Positions 25,212 to 34,201 are shown, numbered from the stretch's first letter. The stretch: DNA of 64,000 nt from CAYYKK01 sp964467935 (GCA_964467935.1 CAYYKK010000002.1:1-64000); one strand, 5' to 3'. Program-made: numbers and translations. The notes: generated from the letters alone by a model not told the origin.

Positions 25212-26540
25212 GTGATCGCGGAGCCGTCGACGATTCCGCTCGGGAGCGTGGTCGCGGAGAGGTACCGGCTCGATCGGCTCATCGGTCGCGGCGGCTTCGG
25301 CGCGGTCTTCGCGGCCGCTGATCTGCGGCTCCCTCGCTCGGTCGCGCTGAAGATCCTCTCGAGCGCGGCGATGGCGGAGGCCGGTGGCGAGGCGCGCTTT
25401 CGCCGCGAGGCGGACCTCGCGAGCCGCATCTCCCACCCGGGCGCGGTGCGCGTGCTCGACTCGGGGAGCGATCCGCGCGGCCTGCATTTCATCGCGTTCG
25501 AGCTCTACGACGGGCGCAGCGTCGACGCGGTGATCCACGGCGAGGGTCCGCTCTCGCCGAAGCGCGCCGCGGCCATCGCGATCGACACGCTCGCGGCTCT
25601 CGAGGAGGCGCACGCGGCGGGCGTCATTCACCGCGACATCAAGCCCGCGAACATCTTCCTCGTGCGCGCGGCGCGGTCGTCGGGCGCGGAGGGGGTCACC
25701 GAGGCGGTCTCGGGCGAGGCCGTGAAGGTGCTCGACTTCGGCATCGCGAAGTCGCTGAAGCCGAACACGATGGGGCTCACGCGCGAGGGCACGTCGATGG
25801 GGACGCCGATCTACATGGCGCCCGAACAGATCACGGGGCAGCCGCTCGGGCCGTTCAGCGATCTCTACTCGGTGGGGCTCGTCCTCGCGGAGATGCTGCT
25901 CGGCGCGTCCCCTTACGGACCGAGCCCATCGGCGGTGGCGGTGGTCGCCGAGCGCATCGAAGGCAAGCCCGTGCCCTTCCCGACCGATCTGACGCAGTCG
26001 CCGCTCGGCCCCGTGCTGCTGCGCGCGACCGCGCCGGTGAAGCTTCGTTACGCGCGAGCGAGCGAGATGCGCCAGGCGCTCCTCGCGCTCTTGCCGACGC
26101 TGTCGAGCGCGCCCTTCCGAGCGCGCGACGCGCGTGCCGTCCTCGGTGAGGCGCCGACCGCCATCGCCGAAGCCCCCGGGGCGCGCGCTCGGAGCCCGCT
26201 CGCGGCGAGCCTCGATCACACGCCGAACGCCGCGCGGATGGCTGCGCTGGTCGGAGGCCCTTCGATCGATCCCGCGTCGAAGCGCCGGCTCGAGGCGACG
26301 GTCCAAGACGACGGGACGCGACCGCCGAACCGCCTCGCGTCGACGGTGACGGACGACGCCGCACGCCGTTCGTCGCAGAGCCTCCTCGCCGCGACGGTGC
26401 TCGACGACGGCGGCCCCTCACCGCTCGCGAGGATGCCTCCGCCGAAACGTCGTGGCCGCGCCGTCGTGTGGATCGTCGCCGTGCTCCTCGTGGCCGCGGC
26501 GGCGGGCGGCGCGGTGGCGTTCCTGCATTTCCGCGCGTGA
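25212..26540 (+). CDS. Hanks-type Ser/Thr protein kinase with C-terminal membrane anchor
   Basis: A 442-aa kinase starting at GTG (GAGGGGGCG upstream). The catalytic domain spans about residues 18-285 with IGRGGFGAVF, Lys47 (VALKIL), HRDIKPAN (140-147), DFG (175-177) and YMAPEQ. A 20-residue insert precedes DFG. The juxtamembrane region holds three copies of T-V-x-D-D (Thr363, Thr378, Thr395), each a TxxD site of the type recognised by FHA domains when phosphorylated. A single TM helix (about 421-439) ends the protein, with almost nothing outside. The substrate may be the kinase's own tail. It is divergent from a lipoprotein gene and followed by a SUMF1-like gene. Confidence 0.92.
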   Translation: MIAEPSTIPLGSVVAERYRLDRLIGRGGFGAVFAAADLRLPRSVALKILSSAAMAEAGGEARFRREADLASRISHPGAVRVLDSGSDPRGLHFIAFELYDGRSVDAVIHGEGPLSPKRAAAIAIDTLAALEEAHAAGVIHRDIKPANIFLVRAARSSGAEGVTEAVSGEAVKVLDFGIAKSLKPNTMGLTREGTSMGTPIYMAPEQITGQPLGPFSDLYSVGLVLAEMLLGASPYGPSPSAVAVVAERIEGKPVPFPTDLTQSPLGPVLLRATAPVKLRYARASEMRQALLALLPTLSSAPFRARDARAVLGEAPTAIAEAPGARARSPLAASLDHTPNAARMAALVGGPSIDPASKRRLEATVQDDGTRPPNRLASTVTDDAARRSSQSLLAATVLDDGGPSPLARMPPPKRRGRAVVWIVAVLLVAAAAGGAVAFLHFRA

Positions 26541-26597
26541 CGCGTCGGGGCGCTGCCTCTCGGGTGGGTGACGCGGTGGCGTCCCTGCGTTTCGGGG
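26511..26597 (+). repeat. Imperfect direct repeat of the kinase 3' end
   Basis: GCGGTGGCGTTCCTGCATTT (from 26511, inside the last codons of the kinase) recurs as GCGGTGGCGTCCCTGCGTTT (from 26573), 32 bases after the stop. Eighteen of these 20 positions match. It looks like a small local duplication that has drifted and lies outside any gene I can support. Confidence 0.4.
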
Positions 26598-26637
26598 GCG
26601 GCGCGGGCGCCCTCGGGCGATTCACTTTCCTTTTCAC
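26596..26637 (+). terminator. Weak hairpin followed by pyrimidine-rich tract
   Basis: GGGCG (26596-26600) can pair with CGCCC (26608-26612), and the next 25 bases include TTCACTTTCCTTTTC, unusual in this GC-rich DNA. It would end the kinase transcript before the SUMF1-like gene. The stem is short, so support is modest. Confidence 0.3.
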
Positions 26638-26662
26638 GCGCGCCTCGCGATAGTGCCGAGCG

Positions 26663-27616
26663 GTGCGCTGGCCTTGGGTGTTCCTCGTGATCGCGTCGTG
26701 TCGCCCCGACGCGCGTGGAGCGAGCGCGAGCGCGAGCGCGACGGCCGCGATCGCGAGCGCGACGCCGAGCGCCACCGGATCCGGCACGAGCGCGCCCGCG
26801 GCGAGCGCGCCGCTCCCTTCGCCCGATGGCGACATGCTGTTCGTCCCTGGCGGCACCTTCACGATGGGCGCCGACGCGGGCGGCGAGGAGGACGAGCGCC
26901 CCGCGCACGCCGTCTCGGTCGCCTCGTTCTGGCTCGATCGCACCCACGTCACGAACGAGGCGTACGCGCGGTGCGTCGCGGCGGGCGCGTGCCACGAGAA
27001 GAACCTCCGCGCGGCGAGCCGCGTGCGCGCCGGCCTCGACGCCGACTTCCAGCGCCCTCGGCAGCCGGTGATCGGCGTGAGCTTCGCCGACGCGAAGGCC
27101 TACTGCGCGTGGGCCGGCAAGCGTCTCCCGCGCGAGGCCGAGTTCGAGCGCGCCGAGCGCGGCGACGACGGGCGCATGTTTCCGTGGGGCGATGCGTTGC
27201 CGACCCAGGAGCGCGCCGTCTACGGGCGCCCCTTCGGAAAACCGAAGAGCACGACCGACGACGTCGGCACGCACCCGCTCGGCCGCGGCCCCTATGGGCA
27301 CGACGATCTCGCAGGCAACGCGTGGGAGTGGTGCGAGGACGAGTACGATCCCTACGCCTACCGTCGCGAGACCGCGGACCGCGGCATCCCCGGCACGTGC
27401 GAGGAGATCCTGGAGGCGCTCGCCGAGCTGCGAAGGCGCGGTCGGCGACACTTCACCGGAAGCAACGGCCTACCCCACGAGTGCGAGCGCGTCCTGCGCG
27501 GCGGCGCGTTCAACTACGAAGCGCGCGGGCTGCGGGCGACCAACCGAGTGCATCATCCGGCGCGCGTTCGCCTCGTGATGGCGGGGTTCCGATGCGCGAA
27601 GGACGCCGCGCCTTGA
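26663..27616 (+). CDS. SUMF1/FGE-like lipoprotein lacking the catalytic cysteines
   Basis: A 317-aa exported protein starting at GTG, with a very short signal ending VIASC (Cys13) and an Ala/Ser/Thr linker. The rest is a formylglycine-generating-enzyme (SUMF1) fold: MLFVPGGTFTMGAD, RPAHAVSVASFWLDRTHVTNEAYA, GVSFADAKAYCAWAGKRLPREAEFE, DLAGNAWEWCED and a final GFRC. The active site of true FGE (GGSFxCxxxYC) reads GGAFNYEARGL here, so both catalytic Cys are missing and it is unlikely to make formylglycine. Such domains are often ligand-binding or non-heme-iron proteins. It directly follows a kinase gene on the same strand, a pairing often seen in myxobacteria. Confidence 0.88.
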   Translation: MRWPWVFLVIASCRPDARGASASASATAAIASATPSATGSGTSAPAASAPLPSPDGDMLFVPGGTFTMGADAGGEEDERPAHAVSVASFWLDRTHVTNEAYARCVAAGACHEKNLRAASRVRAGLDADFQRPRQPVIGVSFADAKAYCAWAGKRLPREAEFERAERGDDGRMFPWGDALPTQERAVYGRPFGKPKSTTDDVGTHPLGRGPYGHDDLAGNAWEWCEDEYDPYAYRRETADRGIPGTCEEILEALAELRRRGRRHFTGSNGLPHECERVLRGGAFNYEARGLRATNRVHHPARVRLVMAGFRCAKDAAP

Positions 27617-27637
27617 GCGGACGCGGAGACGGCACGC

Positions 27638-27676
27638 CGACGCGCGCGCCTCGAGGGGCGAACTGCCCGCGCGTCG
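27638..27676. terminator. Branched hairpin between convergent genes
   Basis: CGACGCGCG (27638-27646) is perfectly complementary to CGCGCGTCG (27668-27676), and the 21-base loop contains its own CGCC/GGCG pair. It occupies the gap between the stops of the SUMF1-like and peroxiredoxin genes. There is no T-run. Confidence 0.4.
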
Positions 27677-27679
27677 CGC

Positions 27680-28315
27680 TCACTTTCGTGGGGCGGGGGT
27701 CGTGCGCAGGTAGGGCTTGATGATCTTGATGCCCTTCGGAAAGCGCTGCCGCGCCTCTTCGTCGCTGACCGTGGGCATGATGATGACGTCTTCGCCCTGC
27801 TTCCAGTTCGCGGGCGTACCGACGGTGTGATCGGCGGTGAGCTGCAGCGAGTCGACGACGCGCAACAGCTCGTCGAAGTTGCGCCCCGTGCTCGCCGGAT
27901 ACGTGATCATCAGCCGAATGCGCTTGTCCGGCGCGATGACGAACACGGTGCGCACGGTCTGCGTGTTGAACTCGGCCGGATGGATCATGTCGTAGAGCGA
28001 CGAGATCTGGCGGTCGACGTCCGCGATGATCGGAAAGTTCGGGTAGGCGCCCTGCGTCTCGGCGATGTCCTTGGCCCAGACCTGATGCTCGTCGACGGGA
28101 TCGACGGAGAGGCCGATCACCTTCACGTCGCGCTTGTCGAACTCGGGCTTCAGCTTGGCCACCATGCCGAGCTCGGTCGTGCAGATCGGCGTGAAGTCCC
28201 GCGGGTGCGAGAAGAGCATGCCCCAGCTCGATCCGAGCCACTGATGGAACCGCATCGGCCCCATCGTGGTGCTGGCCGAAAAGTCCGGAGCGACGTCACC
28301 CAATCTCAAAGCCAT
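27680..28315 (-). CDS. 1-Cys peroxiredoxin (Prdx6-type)
   Basis: A 211-aa thiol peroxidase that reduces hydrogen peroxide and organic peroxides. The peroxidatic Cys45 lies in SHPRDFTPICTTELG, the exact motif class of the Prx6/1-Cys group, and it is the only cysteine in the protein. The long C-terminal region (about 165-211, with GEDVIIMPTVSDEEA) is typical of this group and of dimer formation. No signal peptide, so cytosolic. The start is supported by GAGGAG eight bases upstream. It is convergent with the SUMF1-like gene and stands alone; the reductant is unknown. Confidence 0.95.
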   Translation of the reverse strand: MALRLGDVAPDFSASTTMGPMRFHQWLGSSWGMLFSHPRDFTPICTTELGMVAKLKPEFDKRDVKVIGLSVDPVDEHQVWAKDIAETQGAYPNFPIIADVDRQISSLYDMIHPAEFNTQTVRTVFVIAPDKRIRLMITYPASTGRNFDELLRVVDSLQLTADHTVGTPANWKQGEDVIIMPTVSDEEARQRFPKGIKIIKPYLRTTPAPRK

Positions 28316-28460
28316 GCCGATCTCCTCACGGGGCTGCGATGTAGCCGGGAGCGTGGAGCATAGAGGCGCCGCGCACGACTCCACAAGGACGACGGCCAAG
28401 AGTCACGGCGTCACGTCTCTCTCGCGCACACCCACCCGGTCGCACCTCGGCCGAGCGAGG

Positions 28461-29528
28461 TCACGGACCGAGCAGGCCGAAGCCGACCGACGCGAGCGCC
28501 GGGGTGCCGCTCGCGCCCTGGAACACGCGCGTCCACGTGAGCCCGTCGGGCGACGTCAGGATGTTCGATTCCCAGACCACCGAGACGTAGAGCCCGAGCC
28601 CGTGCGTGATGGGCCCGTTCGGCGGGCTCACCGCGTCGTGCCCGGTGAAGCTCTTGCCATCCGGGCTCGTGAAGCACTTCGGATACGCGCAGAAGAGGAA
28701 CGATCCATCGGCGAAGACCAGGTTCTCGACGTCGCCGTAGGTCGGGTCGGAGTGGTCCTCCCACGTGACGCCGTCGCTCGACGTCTCGACGTGCCCTTGC
28801 GCGCCGACGGCGACGAACACGCCAGCGCCGAACGCGAGCGCACGGAGCGCCGGACCGCCCTCGACGTAGTCGTGCCACGCGACGCCGTCCTCGGAGACCT
28901 TGCGATCGCCCCCGGCGGCGTTGCTGTCGCCGACGGCGACGAAGTGCCCGTTGCCCTGAGCGAGCCCCTTCCAATGGGTCGCGCCCGCGCTCGACGTGTG
29001 CTTCGTCCACGTCACGCCGTCGGGCGAGTCGTAGCTGTCGGCGCCGGCGATCGCGAGGAACGCCTCGCCGGTGAAGAGGATCTGACCTCCCCCGAGGCCG
29101 GGCCACGCCTGCGGCAGCGGCGCGCCGACCTTCGTCCACGTCGCGCCGTCGTGGCTCGTGACCAACCCCGAGTGCGCGACGACGGCGACGATGCCTCGAC
29201 CGAACGCGATGCCGTCGCCGATGTTGTCGAGCGGGTCGGGTGGATCGGACTGGTCGTCCTTCCACGTCGAGCCGTCCGTCGAGACGAGGCGGCGCAGATC
29301 GTAGCCAGCGGCGACGAACGTGGGCGTGCCCGCGGGCATCGCGCCGCCCGCGCCGGTGCCGGTCGTCGCGGCGATCGCGCCCGAGCTCGCCACGGAAGAC
29401 GATCCGGTCGATGCGGTGGATGCGTTCGCGCCCCCGCCCCCGCCTGCGCCGGACGTCGCGCCGTTCGAGCAAGCGATCGAGAAGAGCAAGGGGACGAGCG
29501 CGCCCCCGACGAGCCGAGTTCGAATCAC
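28461..29528 (-). CDS. Beta-propeller-like lipoprotein with Asp-box (S-x-DG-x-TW) repeats
   Basis: A 355-aa exported protein starting at GTG with GGAGG seven bases upstream. The signal ends LLFSIAC (Cys20), followed by about 45 residues of Gly/Ala/Ser/Thr spacer. The rest is built of repeats centred on S-x-DG-x-TW (for example STDGSTWKD, SHDGATWTK, SPDGVTWTK, SSDGVTWED, SPDGLTWTR), as in BNR/YCF48-like propellers. Function unknown; probably a surface binding or structural protein. It is clearly paralogous to the lipoprotein at 33016-34104 and is divergent from the DUF1592-DUF1552 operon, with 121 bases between starts. Confidence 0.87.
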   Translation of the reverse strand: MIRTRLVGGALVPLLFSIACSNGATSGAGGGGGANASTASTGSSSVASSGAIAATTGTGAGGAMPAGTPTFVAAGYDLRRLVSTDGSTWKDDQSDPPDPLDNIGDGIAFGRGIVAVVAHSGLVTSHDGATWTKVGAPLPQAWPGLGGGQILFTGEAFLAIAGADSYDSPDGVTWTKHTSSAGATHWKGLAQGNGHFVAVGDSNAAGGDRKVSEDGVAWHDYVEGGPALRALAFGAGVFVAVGAQGHVETSSDGVTWEDHSDPTYGDVENLVFADGSFLFCAYPKCFTSPDGKSFTGHDAVSPPNGPITHGLGLYVSVVWESNILTSPDGLTWTRVFQGASGTPALASVGFGLLGP

Positions 29529-29649
29529 GAGGCCTCCGGTTTCGGGTGGTGAGTGGGTACCGCGAGCGCCTCGAAACGGCTCGGGCACGCGCGAAGAAAC
29601 TTTCTGCGTCCCGCCTGAGCCGAAAGCGCGCCTCGGGGTACGTACACGC

Positions 29650-31416
29650 ATGGGCAGACGGGTCAGCGGGTTCGGGCGAGGCGCGGAACGCCTGGCGGCG
29701 CTGTCGATCGGGGGATCGGCGATCGTCCTCGGCGCGTGCACGGGCAACATCGGCGGCGGCGACGGCTCCACCCCGCCGAAGAGCACACCGACCCACTTCG
29801 TCTGCGACGCCAACGCGGTCCCCGATGCGCTGCCGATGCGCCGGCTGTCGCACACCGAGTACACGAACACGGTGAACGATCTGGTGCGCGCCTTCGCGCC
29901 GGCGGACGCGGACGCGATCACGCAAGCGCTGGCGTCCTCGCTCGCCCTCTTGCCCGACGACATCGCGACGGGTCCCGACAAACACTACGCGGACTTCACG
30001 AGCCTCGATCAGGCCCTGCAGCAGGGCCACGCCGACGGGATCTACGCGGTCGCGACCGCAGCCGGCAAGGAGCTCACGTCGAGCCCCGCCCGCCTCGCGG
30101 AGGTCGTCGGTGACTGCGCGACGGGCGCGAGCGACGCCGCGTGCCTCTCCGCGTTCGTGAAGCGCTTCGGGGAGCGCGCGCTCCGGCGACCGCTGACGGA
30201 CGAGGACGTCGCCTTCTACTCGAAGCCCGCGGTCTCGGCGCCCTACACGGCGGCGGACTACGCGGACGTGATCGCGCTCTTGCTCACGGCGCCCGAATCG
30301 ATCTTCTTCGTCGAGCACGGCGATCCCGCGGTGCCCGGCACGGTCGCTCCGCTCGGTCCCTACGAGCTCGCGTCGCGCATCTCGTACCACTTCTGGCAGA
30401 CGCTCCCCGACGACGAGCTGCTCGAAAAGGCGAAGTCCGGCGAGCTCTCGACCGACGCCGGCTATCGCGCCGAGGTCGAGCGCGCGTACGCCGATCCGCG
30501 GACGCGCGCCGCGCTCGCGACGTTCTTCGCCGAGTGGCTCGGCAACACCACGCTCGACCCGCTGGACGCGCGCATCGGCACGCCGACCTACGACGCGATC
30601 CGCGGCGATCTCACGCCGGGCCCCGACACCCGCGCGCACTACCTCGACGAGGTCGTCGACGCGGCCCGGTATTACGCGTTCGACGCCCCGGCGAGCTTCG
30701 ACACGTTCTTCCTCAGCGGCAAATCGTTCGCGAAGACCGACGACGTCGCCGCGGTCTACGGCGTGAGCCCGTGGGACGGCGCGAGCGCGCCCCCGGACGC
30801 GCCGGGGCGCGTGGGTCTGCTCACGCGGCCCGCGTTCGTCGCGACCGGCTCGATCGACTCTCGCCCGATCATGAAGGGTGTCTTCATTCGAAAGGCGATC
30901 CTGTGCGACGACATCGCGCCTCCGCCCGGCAACGCGGCCGCGAACCCGCCGCCGCTCTCGCCCGACTCGTCGACGAGACAGGTGGTCGAGAACCTCACCG
31001 ACACGGGGATCTGCGCGGGCTGCCACACGGTGCAGATCAACCCGCTCGGCTACGCGACCGAGAACTTCGATCCGCTCGGGCGGCTGCGCACGCAAGAGAT
31101 CCTCTTCGACGACAAGGGCAACCCGGTCGGCACGGCGCCGATCGACACGACGAGCGTGCCGAAGGTGAACACCGGCGACACGACGGAGTCGTCGGGCGCA
31201 GCGGACCTCGAGAAGCTCATCGTCGAGAGCCCGAAGCTCCACGCGTGCTTCGCGCGCCAATACTTCCGGTACACGTTCGCCCGCATGGAGGACCTCGACA
31301 AGGACGGCTGCGGGCTCGCGGACGTCCAGAAGGCCCTCGACGGCGGCGCCGATCTCGCCGTCGTGCTCCGCGCGATCGCCCTCTCCACGGCCTTCCGGAC
31401 GCGTTCCTTCGAGTAG
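29650..31416 (+). CDS. DUF1592/DUF1588/DUF1585-type exported protein
   Basis: A 588-aa lipoprotein-type protein (signal ending IVLGAC, Cys30). The order of segments follows the multi-domain family best known in planctomycetes and Polyangiales: PMRRLSHTEYTNTVNDL at the start (DUF1587/1595-like), FGERALRRPLTDEDV, SRISYHFWQTLPDDELL (DUF1592), GLLTRPAFVATGS and RPIMKGVFIRKAILC (DUF1588), and a last segment RYTFARMEDLDKD (DUF1585). One CAGCH (455-459) could bind heme c. The enzyme activity of the family is not established to my knowledge. It is the first gene of a three-gene operon; the DUF1552 gene begins seven bases after its stop. Confidence 0.9.
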   Translation: MGRRVSGFGRGAERLAALSIGGSAIVLGACTGNIGGGDGSTPPKSTPTHFVCDANAVPDALPMRRLSHTEYTNTVNDLVRAFAPADADAITQALASSLALLPDDIATGPDKHYADFTSLDQALQQGHADGIYAVATAAGKELTSSPARLAEVVGDCATGASDAACLSAFVKRFGERALRRPLTDEDVAFYSKPAVSAPYTAADYADVIALLLTAPESIFFVEHGDPAVPGTVAPLGPYELASRISYHFWQTLPDDELLEKAKSGELSTDAGYRAEVERAYADPRTRAALATFFAEWLGNTTLDPLDARIGTPTYDAIRGDLTPGPDTRAHYLDEVVDAARYYAFDAPASFDTFFLSGKSFAKTDDVAAVYGVSPWDGASAPPDAPGRVGLLTRPAFVATGSIDSRPIMKGVFIRKAILCDDIAPPPGNAAANPPPLSPDSSTRQVVENLTDTGICAGCHTVQINPLGYATENFDPLGRLRTQEILFDDKGNPVGTAPIDTTSVPKVNTGDTTESSGAADLEKLIVESPKLHACFARQYFRYTFARMEDLDKDGCGLADVQKALDGGADLAVVLRAIALSTAFRTRSFE

Positions 31417-31423
31417 GAGACCC

Positions 31424-33019
31424 ATGAGACCGAACAAGACCACGCGCGCTGCCGCCGTCCGCGCCGCCGATCCGCGCCCCGAAGGCGTGAGCCGTCGCAT
31501 GTTCCTGCGCGGCGCGCTCGGCTTCAGCCTCGCGCTGCCCTTCCTTCCTTCGGTCGTCGCCAAGGAGGCCGCCGCTGCGCCCAACGCGACGACGCGCAAG
31601 CGCTTCATCGCGATCGGCACCGAGCACGGCGGCGTCTGGCAGTCGAACATGTACCCCGCCGACGCCACGCTCACCCAGACGATGTCGTACGCGGGCCGCT
31701 CGATTCGGCGAGGCGATCTCGCCCTCGCCATGCAGAACGGCAACGCGAGCCTCTCGCCCGTCATGACCGGCAGCGCGTCCAAGCTCACGCCGGCGCTCGC
31801 GGCCAAGATGAACGTGCTGCGCGGGCTCGACGTCACCTTCTACCTCGCCCACAACCGCGGCGGCCACCTCGGCAACTACGCCGACAACGACGGCAACCTC
31901 AACGGGGAGCAGGGCCTCGCGCACGTGCCCACGATCGATCAGGTGCTCGCGTGGTCGACGAGCTTCTACGGCGACCTCGCGACGATCAAGGAGCGCTCGC
32001 TCGTCATCGGCGGCGACCGCATGAGCTGGGGCTACGCGAACCCGTCGATGAAGACCGGCGCGGTCCAGGCCATCACGCCCGAGTTCGACTCGGTCGCGCT
32101 CTTCAACAAGATCTTCGTCCCGCCGCAGAACCCCGCCGACAAGCGCGCTCCGATCGTGGACCTCGTGCTCGAGGACTACAAACGCCTGCGCAACGGAAAC
32201 CAGCGCCTGTCCACGGGAGATCGGCAGCGCCTCGACGATTACATGGACCGGCTCGCCGAGCTGCAGCGAAAGCTCGAGGTGCAGGCCTCGTGCGGCAACG
32301 TGCAGCCGCCCACGCAATCGTCGATCGACGTGCTCCAAGGCGATCCGTCGTACTCGATCGATCCGGCCGGACAGGCGAAGGCGTGGCAGCTGCTCAACGA
32401 CGTCGTGGTGGCGGCGTTCATCTGCGACACGTCGCGCATCGCCACGATGCGCGTCACCGACATCTTCTCGAGCGATCCCGAGGATTGGCACCACGGCGTC
32501 GCCCACGAGGCGAACGTCCCCGACGGCGTGAAGCAGGCGATCCTCTCGGCCTCCTACCAGCAAGTGTTCGAGAACGTGTTCCTCGATCTCGTCGCGAAGC
32601 TCGACGCGGTGGACGACGTGACCGGCACGCTCCTCGACAGCACCCTCGTCAATTGGACGCAGGAGTCGGGGCCGAGCACGCACACGCCGATCGAGCTCCC
32701 CGTCGTGACCGCGGGGAGCGCCGGCGGGTTCTTCAAGACGGGGCAATATGCCGATTATCGCGATCTCGGGAAGACCGCGGACAAGCCGGACGCGACCTCC
32801 GCGGTCGCGTCGAACATCGGCCTCGTCTACAACCAATGGCTCGGCACGGCCTTGCAATCGATGGGATTGCCGCCCGCCGAATACGAGTTCGGCGGCAATG
32901 GTGGTTACGGGGCGGTTCGCATGAGCCCCGACACCGAGAGCTGGTATTCGGGCTACCAGAAATATGGGAGCGCGGAGCTCTCGGTCATGGGCGAGCTCCT
33001 GCCCTTCTTGAAGGCATGA
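31424..33019 (+). CDS. DUF1552 protein with Tat signal
   Basis: A 531-aa protein with a twin-arginine signal (SRRMFLRG, 23-30, then a hydrophobic stretch ending AAAA), implying export in folded form, often with a cofactor. The family (DUF1552) is almost always encoded beside DUF1592 proteins, as here. Conserved-looking segments include FIAIGTEHGGVW, FYLAHNRGGHLGN, RSLVIGGDRMSWGY and NWTQESGPSTHTP. The His/Asp-rich pieces hint at a metal-dependent hydrolase of the alkaline-phosphatase/sulfatase type, which is inference only. Its stop overlaps the start of the next gene (ATGA), so translation is probably coupled. Confidence 0.9.
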   Translation: MRPNKTTRAAAVRAADPRPEGVSRRMFLRGALGFSLALPFLPSVVAKEAAAAPNATTRKRFIAIGTEHGGVWQSNMYPADATLTQTMSYAGRSIRRGDLALAMQNGNASLSPVMTGSASKLTPALAAKMNVLRGLDVTFYLAHNRGGHLGNYADNDGNLNGEQGLAHVPTIDQVLAWSTSFYGDLATIKERSLVIGGDRMSWGYANPSMKTGAVQAITPEFDSVALFNKIFVPPQNPADKRAPIVDLVLEDYKRLRNGNQRLSTGDRQRLDDYMDRLAELQRKLEVQASCGNVQPPTQSSIDVLQGDPSYSIDPAGQAKAWQLLNDVVVAAFICDTSRIATMRVTDIFSSDPEDWHHGVAHEANVPDGVKQAILSASYQQVFENVFLDLVAKLDAVDDVTGTLLDSTLVNWTQESGPSTHTPIELPVVTAGSAGGFFKTGQYADYRDLGKTADKPDATSAVASNIGLVYNQWLGTALQSMGLPPAEYEFGGNGGYGAVRMSPDTESWYSGYQKYGSAELSVMGELLPFLKA

Positions 33020-34104
33020 CGATGAGGCGATCCCGGTCCAGCATCCCCCCGCTCTCCGTCGGCGTCCTGTGGCTCGCGTCGAGCGCGATCGTCGGCTGCG
33101 GCGCGAGCGCGGGCGGAGCGGGTGGCGCGACGGCGGGCGCCGCGGGCGGCGCGGCGAGCGGCCCGAGCGCGACGAGCGCGAGCTCGGGGACCTCGGCCTC
33201 GACGAGCGGCTCGTCCACGGGCACGGGCGCGGGCGGGGCGACGGGCGCGCCGCTCTTCGTCGCCGTCGGCTACGGCGGGCGACGCATGTCGTCGGTGGAC
33301 GGGGTGCATTGGGCGAACGACGTCGTCGTGGATCCCAATGGCGGAGACGACGACAACCTCTTTCGCGGGGTCGGGTTCCACCAAGGCCATTTCGTCGCGG
33401 TGGGAGGCTCGACCCACGGGCAGAACGCGACGACGAACGACGGGGCCGCTTGGGCGTTCCACGATCCCGCGACGAGCTGGCTCGCCGACGTGGCGTCGCT
33501 CGGCGCGACGCTCGTCACCGCGGGGGGCAACGGGCTGAGGCAGCGATCGCTCGACGGGGGCCTCACGTGGGCCGACGCCGCGCCCTATTACGCGGGCCAT
33601 TTCCGCGGGATCGCGGCGGGCAACGGGATCGCGGTCGCGGCGGGCCACACGTACGGCAGCACGACGGTCGGCCTCACGAGCACCTCGACCGACGGCAAGA
33701 CCTGGACGCCGGAGGTCACCGGCGGCCCGCCGTTCCACTCCGTCGCGTTCGGCGCGGGGGTCTTCGTCGCCGCGGGTGACGATCGGTGCGCGACCTCGAC
33801 GGACGGCCAATCGTGGAGCCCGTGCGGCGGCGTGTCGGGCCCCGGCCTCGACGAGGTGGTGTTCGTGAACCAGTCCTTCGTGATCGGGGACGCGACTGGC
33901 TATTTCGTCTCGACCGACGGCGTCACCTTCCAGCACCAGGCGGCCGAGCACCACGCGGTGACGGCGTTCGGGCTCGGCCTCTACGTCGCGCTCGACTGGC
34001 CCGATCGCATCCTCACCTCCCCGGACCTCACGACGTGGACGGTGCGGCAAGAGAACACCGGCCCCGCCTTCGTCGAGGTCGCCTTCGGCCTGGTCACGCC
34101 CTGA
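33016..34104 (+). CDS. Beta-propeller-like lipoprotein, paralogue of the divergent gene
   Basis: A 362-aa exported protein with the signal ending AIVGC (Cys28), a Gly/Ala/Ser/Thr spacer of about 50 residues and a repeat region with DG-x-x-W/S-x-DG-x-TW motifs (SSVDGVHWAN, SLDGGLTWAD, STDGKTWTP, STDGQSWSP, STDGVTFQH, SPDLTTWTV). It ends FVEVAFGLVTP, closely matching the end of the lipoprotein at 28461-29528 (SVGFGLLGP). The start is ATG at 33016, overlapping the DUF1552 stop, or a second ATG at 33022. It completes the DUF1592-DUF1552 operon. Binding partner unknown. Confidence 0.88.
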   Translation: MTMRRSRSSIPPLSVGVLWLASSAIVGCGASAGGAGGATAGAAGGAASGPSATSASSGTSASTSGSSTGTGAGGATGAPLFVAVGYGGRRMSSVDGVHWANDVVVDPNGGDDDNLFRGVGFHQGHFVAVGGSTHGQNATTNDGAAWAFHDPATSWLADVASLGATLVTAGGNGLRQRSLDGGLTWADAAPYYAGHFRGIAAGNGIAVAAGHTYGSTTVGLTSTSTDGKTWTPEVTGGPPFHSVAFGAGVFVAAGDDRCATSTDGQSWSPCGGVSGPGLDEVVFVNQSFVIGDATGYFVSTDGVTFQHQAAEHHAVTAFGLGLYVALDWPDRILTSPDLTTWTVRQENTGPAFVEVAFGLVTP

Positions 34105-34201
34105 GATCGCGCGACGCCGCGTGACTTGATCGAGACGCATCACTACGATCCGACGACAGCACCGGAGAGACCCCCGCACCGACGCGAAGACGACGACGCC
34201 C

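Noticed and set aside
26663..27616. Active formylglycine-generating enzyme
   Set aside because: Both catalytic Cys positions are occupied by other residues, and no sulfatase gene is nearby.
28411..31836. A 1141-codon minus-strand frame opposite the DUF1592 and DUF1552 genes
   Set aside because: It has no domain motif, is Arg/Glu-rich and is fully explained as the antisense of recognised genes.
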